Positions 4,700 to 8,437 of a stretch of DNA of 8,437 nucleotides are shown here, piece by piece. Numbering within the stretch: the first letter of the stretch is position 1; every line of letters begins with the position of its first letter. The translations under genes and the position numbers were made by a program. The notes beneath the pieces were generated by a model. That model was given only the letters and a program-made list of their open reading frames with translations. It was not told where the DNA came from and searched no databases. The stretch comes from Clostridia bacterium (GTDB lineage Bacteria > Bacillota_E > RBS10-35 > JAJYVN01), in contig DAHWHV010000343.1 in assembly GCA_027335545.1 (NCBI GenBank), positions 1 to 8,437 of the forward strand, read 5' to 3'.

Positions 4700-6174
4700 T
4701 ACTCCCGCGCCCCGTGGTCGATGGCCGCCGCGGCCTCCTTCCAACGCTGGTAGAAGGGGGAGAGGGTCAGGGCCCGCTCCTGGACGACCAGGCGCCCCCC
4801 CTGGCCCCGCGGGTCGCCGCGCCGCTCGTCGATCCCCGCCAAGACCGACCGCCAGTGCTCCAGACGGGGTCGGGCCGCCCCGAGCGCGGCCAGGTCGCGG
4901 CACTCGCCAGGGTCGGCCACCAAGTCGAAGAGGCGCTCCTGCCCAGTGTGGTGGAACCAGATGAACTTCTCCCGGCCGTCGGTCACAAACTGCATCCCCT
5001 GATCGTGCCGGTAGCACGAGGTGTACTCCCCCTGCACGAACTCCCGCCACGGCTCCCCGCGCGCCGCCGCGCAGAGGCTCCGGCCATCCACCGAGGGTGG
5101 GGGGTCGATCCCCGCCGCCTCCAGGAGGGTCGGCATGACATCGCGCAACTCCACGACCGCGTCCACGGCCTGGCCGCGCGGCAACTCCCAGGAGCGGGGC
5201 CAGCGGCAGATCAGGGGCACCCGGGCCGAGCCCTCGTAGGCGTAGGTCTTGCGCCAGTGGTGGTGGTCGCCGAGCATGTCCCCGTGGTCGGAGGTGAAGA
5301 GGATGAGGGTGTTGTCCAGTTCCGCCCGGTCCCAGTGCTGCAGTTCATAGAGGACCCGGCCGATCTGGTGGTCGATGAAGGTGATGTTCCCGTAGTAACC
5401 GGCGCGCGCCCGCCGCACCTCGGCCTCCGAGCGCTGGGTGAACGGCGCGTTGACGTCCGCCACGCGCCGCGCGAAGGGCTCCGCCCAATCCCCGCGCCAA
5501 GGCGGCGGCAGGTCGGGGTGGTTGGCATACATATCCCAGTACACCTGGGGCGCGTCGTAGGGGGAATGGGGCCGGGCGAAGGAGAGCCAGAGGAAGAAGG
5601 GGCGGCTGGGGTCGCGCTGCTGCAGGAAGCGGATGCCCTCGCTGGCCGTCCAGTGGGTGGGGTGGAGGTGCTCCGGCAGGTGCGAGGGGCGCGCCATCCA
5701 GGAGTTCCAGTCGAGGCTGTGGTCCCGGTAGCCGTACGCCCCTGCGCGGTGCTCGTCGAACCAGCGGTGGTAGTCGCTGACGAAGCGCCCGAAGCGCCGG
5801 CCGCTCTCGTCCAGCACCAGGTGGTGGAAGCCGTACAGGCGGCGCTGTGGGTGGAAGTGCATCTTGCCCACGCCCTCGGTCTGGTACCCCGCGCGTGCCA
5901 ATTCCCCCGGCAGGGTGGCCGGGAACTCCAGCGCGTCCGCGCCGGTCATACACAACCGGCCGTGGTGCCACTGGTCCATCCCGGTGAGGATCGCCGCCCG
6001 CGCCGGCGTGCAGGCCGGCACGGCGGAGTACGCGTGGCGGAAGTACACCCCTTCGGCGGCCAACTGGTCGAGGTAAGGCGTCTCCAGCACGGGGTGTCCG
6101 GCGCAACCGAGGCAGTCGCCCCGTTGCTGGTCCGTGGTGATCAGCAGCAGGTTCGGCCGCTGGCGGGCGGGCAT
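4699..6174 (-). CDS. Sulfatase (Cys-type, arylsulfatase/phosphonate monoester hydrolase superfamily)
   Basis: A 491-residue type I sulfatase. I start it at ATG 6174, 8 nt behind a G run (6188-6183); GTG 6183 would add three residues. The N-terminus runs into the first metal strand PNLLLITTDQQ with D15. The formylglycine signature is CTPAR at 55-59 (C55 is the residue converted, R59 its partner), within AVPACTPARAAILTG. Further active-site positions are K104 and H106 (GVGKMHFH), H203 (RPHSPYD), D296-H297 (ILFTSDHGD) and K309 (HHHWRK). Length fits the S1 family (about 450-550). The enzyme hydrolyses sulfate esters, often of carbohydrates, or related esters. There is no signal peptide, which suggests cytoplasmic action on an imported substrate. 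A formylglycine-generating enzyme is needed but not present in the window. It lies 133 bp downstream of the isomerase-like gene, on the same strand. Confidence 0.95.
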   Translation of the reverse strand: MPARQRPNLLLITTDQQRGDCLGCAGHPVLETPYLDQLAAEGVYFRHAYSAVPACTPARAAILTGMDQWHHGRLCMTGADALEFPATLPGELARAGYQTEGVGKMHFHPQRRLYGFHHLVLDESGRRFGRFVSDYHRWFDEHRAGAYGYRDHSLDWNSWMARPSHLPEHLHPTHWTASEGIRFLQQRDPSRPFFLWLSFARPHSPYDAPQVYWDMYANHPDLPPPWRGDWAEPFARRVADVNAPFTQRSEAEVRRARAGYYGNITFIDHQIGRVLYELQHWDRAELDNTLILFTSDHGDMLGDHHHWRKTYAYEGSARVPLICRWPRSWELPRGQAVDAVVELRDVMPTLLEAAGIDPPPSVDGRSLCAAARGEPWREFVQGEYTSCYRHDQGMQFVTDGREKFIWFHHTGQERLFDLVADPGECRDLAALGAARPRLEHWRSVLAGIDERRGDPRGQGGRLVVQERALTLSPFYQRWKEAAAAIDHGARE

Positions 6175-6247
6175 CGTTGGCACCCCCCAAGTCTCTGGCT
6201 CCGCTGGCCGGGGCGGGGGCGGGGCTGAGGCGGTCCGGCGGGCGACC

Positions 6248-6270
6248 CCCGCGGCCCTCGCCCCCGCGGG
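6248..6270 (-). terminator. Hairpin in the isomerase-sulfatase spacer
   Basis: CCCGCGG (6248-6254) and CCGCGGG (6264-6270) form a perfect 7-bp stem about 38 nt past the stop codon of the isomerase-like gene. No U tract is present. It may partly separate expression of the two genes. This is weak evidence. Confidence 0.25.
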
Positions 6271-6307
6271 CCACCGCGCGCTGGTCGGCTGGCCACTCCC
6301 CGCGCGC

Positions 6308-7111
6308 TCACATGCCCAGGATGCGGTCCAGGCGGCGCGAGGTCTCCTCGAAGTCGCTGCCGACCTCCGAGGTCAGGTAGCCGTCGTACCCCACGGCGCG
6401 CAGCGCGGCCATCACGGCCGGGTAGTTCGCGTCCCCGTCCAGGAGTTGGCAGAACCCCCTGCCCGTGCCCACCGCGCGCTGGAAGTCCTTGACGTGGACG
6501 CGGCGGATGCGCGCCCCGAGGATGGTGACCCACTGCTCAGGGAAGCCGAACAGCAGGACGTTGCCGACGTCGAAGTACGCGCCGATCAACGGGTGGTCGA
6601 CCGCATCGACCAACTCCCGCATCTCCCGCGGGCTGAGCAGGAAGCGGTTCCAGACGTTCTCCACGGCGAGGCCGACCCCCGTGGCCTCGCAGGCGGGACG
6701 CAGGTCCAAGAGGAGCTGGAGCAGGGCGTCGAAGGCCCGGTCGTAGGGGACGTGGGGCTGCAGTTGGCCGGGGTGCACCAGCATGGTATCGGCCCCGAGC
6801 CAGGCCACCCGCTGCAGCGCCTGACGCAGGTTCTCGGCCCCCCGGGCGCGCACCGCCGCGTCGGCGTCCAGCAGCGAGGACCCGGCGAGGACGGCGCCGC
6901 ACATGGTGCTCGGCGCCTCCAACCCCGCGCGGGCCACCTCGGCGCGCACGGCCTCCACCTCGGCCCGGGTAGCGCCCTGGTGCAGCGGGCCCTCTCCCGG
7001 CTTGGCGAAGGTCAACTCGATGCCGGCGTACCCGGCGGCGTGCGCGGCCGCCAGGCGGTCCGGGAAGGCCTCGCCACGCGGCACGCAGCCGTAGCAGATG
7101 CCCTTCTTCAA
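6308..7111 (-). CDS. Sugar phosphate isomerase/epimerase-like TIM barrel protein (AP_endonuc_2 family)
   Basis: A 267-residue xylose-isomerase-like TIM barrel. I chose the TTG at 7111 because the purine-rich GAAGAAAGGAACGGAG lies just upstream and because translation then opens with the first barrel strand, KKGICYGCVP. The frame stays open to 7993, but that part is Arg/Gly/Pro-rich noise. The divalent-metal ligands of the family are visible at strand ends: E151 (GLAVENVWNR), D181 (GAYFDVGN), H206 (RVHVKDF) and E249 (LTSEVG). Other marks are GIELTFA (30-36) and LVHPGQLQP (111-119). Such proteins isomerise or epimerise ketoses, inosose or hydroxypyruvate, or cleave DNA in the related endonuclease IV. 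The VKDF motif and length favour a sugar isomerase. The sulfatase downstream suggests a sugar-processing role; the substrate is unknown. Confidence 0.9.
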   Translation of the reverse strand: MKKGICYGCVPRGEAFPDRLAAAHAAGYAGIELTFAKPGEGPLHQGATRAEVEAVRAEVARAGLEAPSTMCGAVLAGSSLLDADAAVRARGAENLRQALQRVAWLGADTMLVHPGQLQPHVPYDRAFDALLQLLLDLRPACEATGVGLAVENVWNRFLLSPREMRELVDAVDHPLIGAYFDVGNVLLFGFPEQWVTILGARIRRVHVKDFQRAVGTGRGFCQLLDGDANYPAVMAALRAVGYDGYLTSEVGSDFEETSRRLDRILGM

Positions 7112-7139
7112 GGCGCTCCGTTCCTTTCTTCTCGGGCCT

Positions 7140-7165
7140 GTCCGCTGCGCCCGTCCGCTGCGCCC
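7140..7165. repeat. Tandem 13-bp direct repeat, two copies
   Basis: GTCCGCTGCGCCC occurs at 7140-7152 and again at 7153-7165, without a gap. It lies about 30 bp upstream of the isomerase-like start codon, so in its mRNA leader or promoter region. Confidence 0.8.
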
Positions 7166-7216
7166 GTTCCGGCCGCTCGGAGGCTCCTCGTGCCCGCCTC
7201 GGGGCCCCTCCGCGCC

Positions 7217-7255
7217 TCTCCGGGAGGCCTTCCGGAGGCCCATTCCGGAGGCCCT
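7217..7255. repeat. Direct repeat with 13-nt period, two exact and one degenerate copy
   Basis: TTCCGGAGGCCC is found at 7230-7241 and 7243-7254. A degenerate copy, TCTCCGGGAGGCC, lies just before at 7217-7229. Each unit contains the palindromic TCCGGA or a close variant. The period equals that of the repeat at 7140-7165, although the units differ in sequence. Confidence 0.7.
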
Positions 7256-7749
7256 TTCGTTCGCGCCCCCTACGCGCCCGGCTTGCCGCTTCGCGACTCC
7301 CGCTGCGGCGCGGCCGGTGCGCAGGGGCCAGCGGCGCCGCAGACCGGCTCCTCCGCCCTGCCGACCCGCCCCCCCGCCGGAGGGCAGCATGAACGATCGG
7401 CCGACCACCCCTGGCTGGCCCGCTCCCCGCGGTCTGCCCGCGGGACGGGGGCCTCCGCGGGCGATGCGCTGTCCCCCCCGGGGGGGGGCGACCCTGCTCT
7501 GGCCCCGTTCGCTCCGGTTCGCGCGGGTCCTCCTGCCTTCTTGCCGAGGTCTCCCTCTAACCCGGCAGGCGCCGTGCCGGCCAGCCCGGCCGGCGGTGTC
7601 GCGGTGCTTGCGCCTGCGCGGCTGCGCCGGTGGGTTTGGGGCGCCCCGGCCCGGTGCATCCGGCAGGACCGGACCGTGTCCCAGGCACCCGTCCCAGACC
7701 CCGGGCAGGGACCCGTGCCGCCTCACCGCCGCGGCGTCTGCGGGGGTCC

Positions 7750-7816
7750 TCCGCGTGCGCCCGCCGCTGGGGCAGCCGAAGGGCGGGTGGCGCACCGCGG
7801 ACCGTCCGCGTGCGCC
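7750..7816. other. Mutually exclusive hairpins
   Basis: The 12-mer TCCGCGTGCGCC occurs at 7750-7761 and 7805-7816. Between them, 7789-7801 carries its complement with one extra C (GGCGCA-C-CGCGGA). The middle segment can pair with the 3' copy around a three-base loop, or with the 5' copy across a 27-base gap, but not with both. The 5' pairing can extend as far as GCCCGCC (7759-7765) with GGGCGGG (7781-7787), with bulges. This lies 80 to 140 bp upstream of the putative promoter of the TPR-like gene. Confidence 0.5.
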
Positions 7817-7895
7817 GGGCCGCGCACCCGCCAACCCGGGCGTCCGCGGTCCCGCCGGTTCTGAGTCCGCAGCACACCCATTGGCCCCTGGCGGG

Positions 7896-7924
7896 TTGTC
7901 TCCGACGGCACCGCCATGTAGGGT
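7896..7924 (+). promoter_or_regulatory. Possible promoter of the TPR-like gene
   Basis: TTGTCT (7896-7901) and TAGGGT (7919-7924) are separated by 17 nt. Both are plausible housekeeping-sigma elements for a high-GC genome. Transcription would start near 7931, about 50 nt before the ATG at 7980. The -10 is only a partial match, so confidence is modest. Confidence 0.35.
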
Positions 7925-7979
7925 TTGGGGGGGTTGGACGGCTGTGGGGCGGCGTTGGGACCACGCCCAGGGAGGCAGC

Positions 7980-8437
7980 ATGGCCAAGGGCAAGGCGGGC
8001 AGGAAGGACCGGGTCCGGCTGGCGCAGGTGGGGAAGGGGCGGCCCGCAGCCGCGCCGTCGCGCTCCGATCCCGCCGCGGACCTCCGCCGCTGGGAGGCGG
8101 GCCTGGCCGCCTTTGCGCGCCGCGATTGGTCGGGGGCGCTGGCGGCCTGGAAGAACTGCGCCCTGCCGCAGGCCCGGCCGGCGCAGGCCGAAGCCCTGCT
8201 GCGCCGTGCCCTGGCCGCCGCGCAGGTGCCGGCCGCCGCCGCGGACCTGCGGGCGTCGATCGAACTGGCGCCGGATGACCCCCGCTTTCCCTACCACCTC
8301 GGGCTGGTCCTCAACCGGGCCGGCGGCGTCGGTGCCCTGGGCCCGCTGGAGCGCGCCGCCCGCCAGGCCCCCGCGCAGGCGCGTTTCCGGGAGGCGCGCG
8401 ACCTGTGCGCCGCCCTGACGGGCGCGGCCGCGGCAGG
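7980..8437 (+). CDS. TPR-like repeat protein, partial (runs off the right edge)
   Basis: The only rightward gene. Its ATG at 7980 follows AGGGAGG (7969-7975) at 4-nt spacing, and the frame stays open through base 8437, giving at least 152 residues. Residues 1-22 are a basic, probably disordered head (MAKGKAGRKDRVR). From about 34 on there are amphipathic alpha-helix pairs with tetratricopeptide-like spacing: LRRWEAGLAAFARRDWSGAL (35-54), AEALLRRALAAAQ (70-82), then LRASIELAPDDPRFPYHLGL (90-109) and LERAARQAPAQARFREA (123-139). The phrase ELAPDDPRFPYHLGLVL is a typical TPR turn-plus-helix. Such domains bind protein partners. The missing C-terminus may carry another domain, so no specific function is claimed. 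The frame also remains open upstream to an ATG at 7389, but that part is low-complexity. Confidence 0.68.
   Translation, partial: MAKGKAGRKDRVRLAQVGKGRPAAAPSRSDPAADLRRWEAGLAAFARRDWSGALAAWKNCALPQARPAQAEALLRRALAAAQVPAAAADLRASIELAPDDPRFPYHLGLVLNRAGGVGALGPLERAARQAPAQARFREARDLCAALTGAAAA

Larger units (their letters stand above)
7112..7979. other. 868-bp divergent non-coding region with repeats and hairpins
   Basis: This stretch separates the leftward isomerase-like gene from the rightward TPR-like gene. No convincing protein gene was found. All frames lack stops for long runs, but the products are Arg/Pro/Gly-rich. It holds a tandem 13-bp repeat (7140-7165), a second 13-nt-period repeat (7217-7255), a C7G9 run (7473-7488), overlapping alternative hairpins (7750-7816) and a possible rightward promoter (7896-7924). 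It should carry both divergent promoters; I see no good leftward one. Confidence 0.5.

Noticed and set aside
7112..7993. N-terminal extension of the isomerase-like protein by about 294 residues
   Set aside because: The extension is Arg/Gly/Pro-rich, contains tandem DNA repeats, and matches no domain. The TTG at 7111 has a ribosome binding site and gives the family length.

Overview
The window is very GC-rich bacterial chromosome (by eye about three quarters G+C). Coding strands have near-saturated G/C third positions, and the complementary strands are full of spurious long open frames. No rRNA, tRNA, CRISPR array, transposase or phage gene was seen. The gene mix (Cys-type sulfatase, xylose-isomerase-like TIM barrel protein, aldo/keto reductase, SDR epimerase, HD nucleotidase, LPxTG surface protein) fits a heterotrophic soil, sediment or hot-spring bacterium of a high-GC phylum such as Armatimonadota, Chloroflexota or Actinomycetota. 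I cannot choose between these from the sequence.

Layout. Six complete genes all read leftward (minus strand). From right to left they are: TIM-barrel sugar isomerase/epimerase-like protein (7111-6308), sulfatase (6174-4699), LPxTG-anchored Thr/Ser/Gly-rich surface protein (4270-3758), HD-domain 5'-deoxynucleotidase-like protein (3354-2692), NAD-dependent epimerase/dehydratase (2469-1618) and aldo/keto reductase (1444-509). Spacers of about 120 to 430 bp separate them, and several hold strong GC hairpins just past a stop codon, so they look like separately expressed units rather than one tight operon. A seventh gene, a TPR-like protein starting at 7980, reads rightward off the window and is divergent from the isomerase gene across an 868-bp non-coding stretch.

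The clearest regulatory find is at the left end. A near-consensus sigma-70-type promoter (337-309, minus) is followed by a leader containing a fluoride riboswitch (crcB motif, about 230-178). It overlaps a textbook rho-independent terminator with a U tract (186-149). The regulated gene, presumably a fluoride exporter or other fluoride-stress gene, lies beyond base 1.

How the genes may work together. Sulfatase, isomerase-like protein, epimerase and aldo/keto reductase are the kind of enzymes used to desulfate and remodel sugars or polyols, but nothing in the window proves a shared pathway. The HD protein belongs to nucleotide salvage/housekeeping, and the LPxTG protein to the cell surface.
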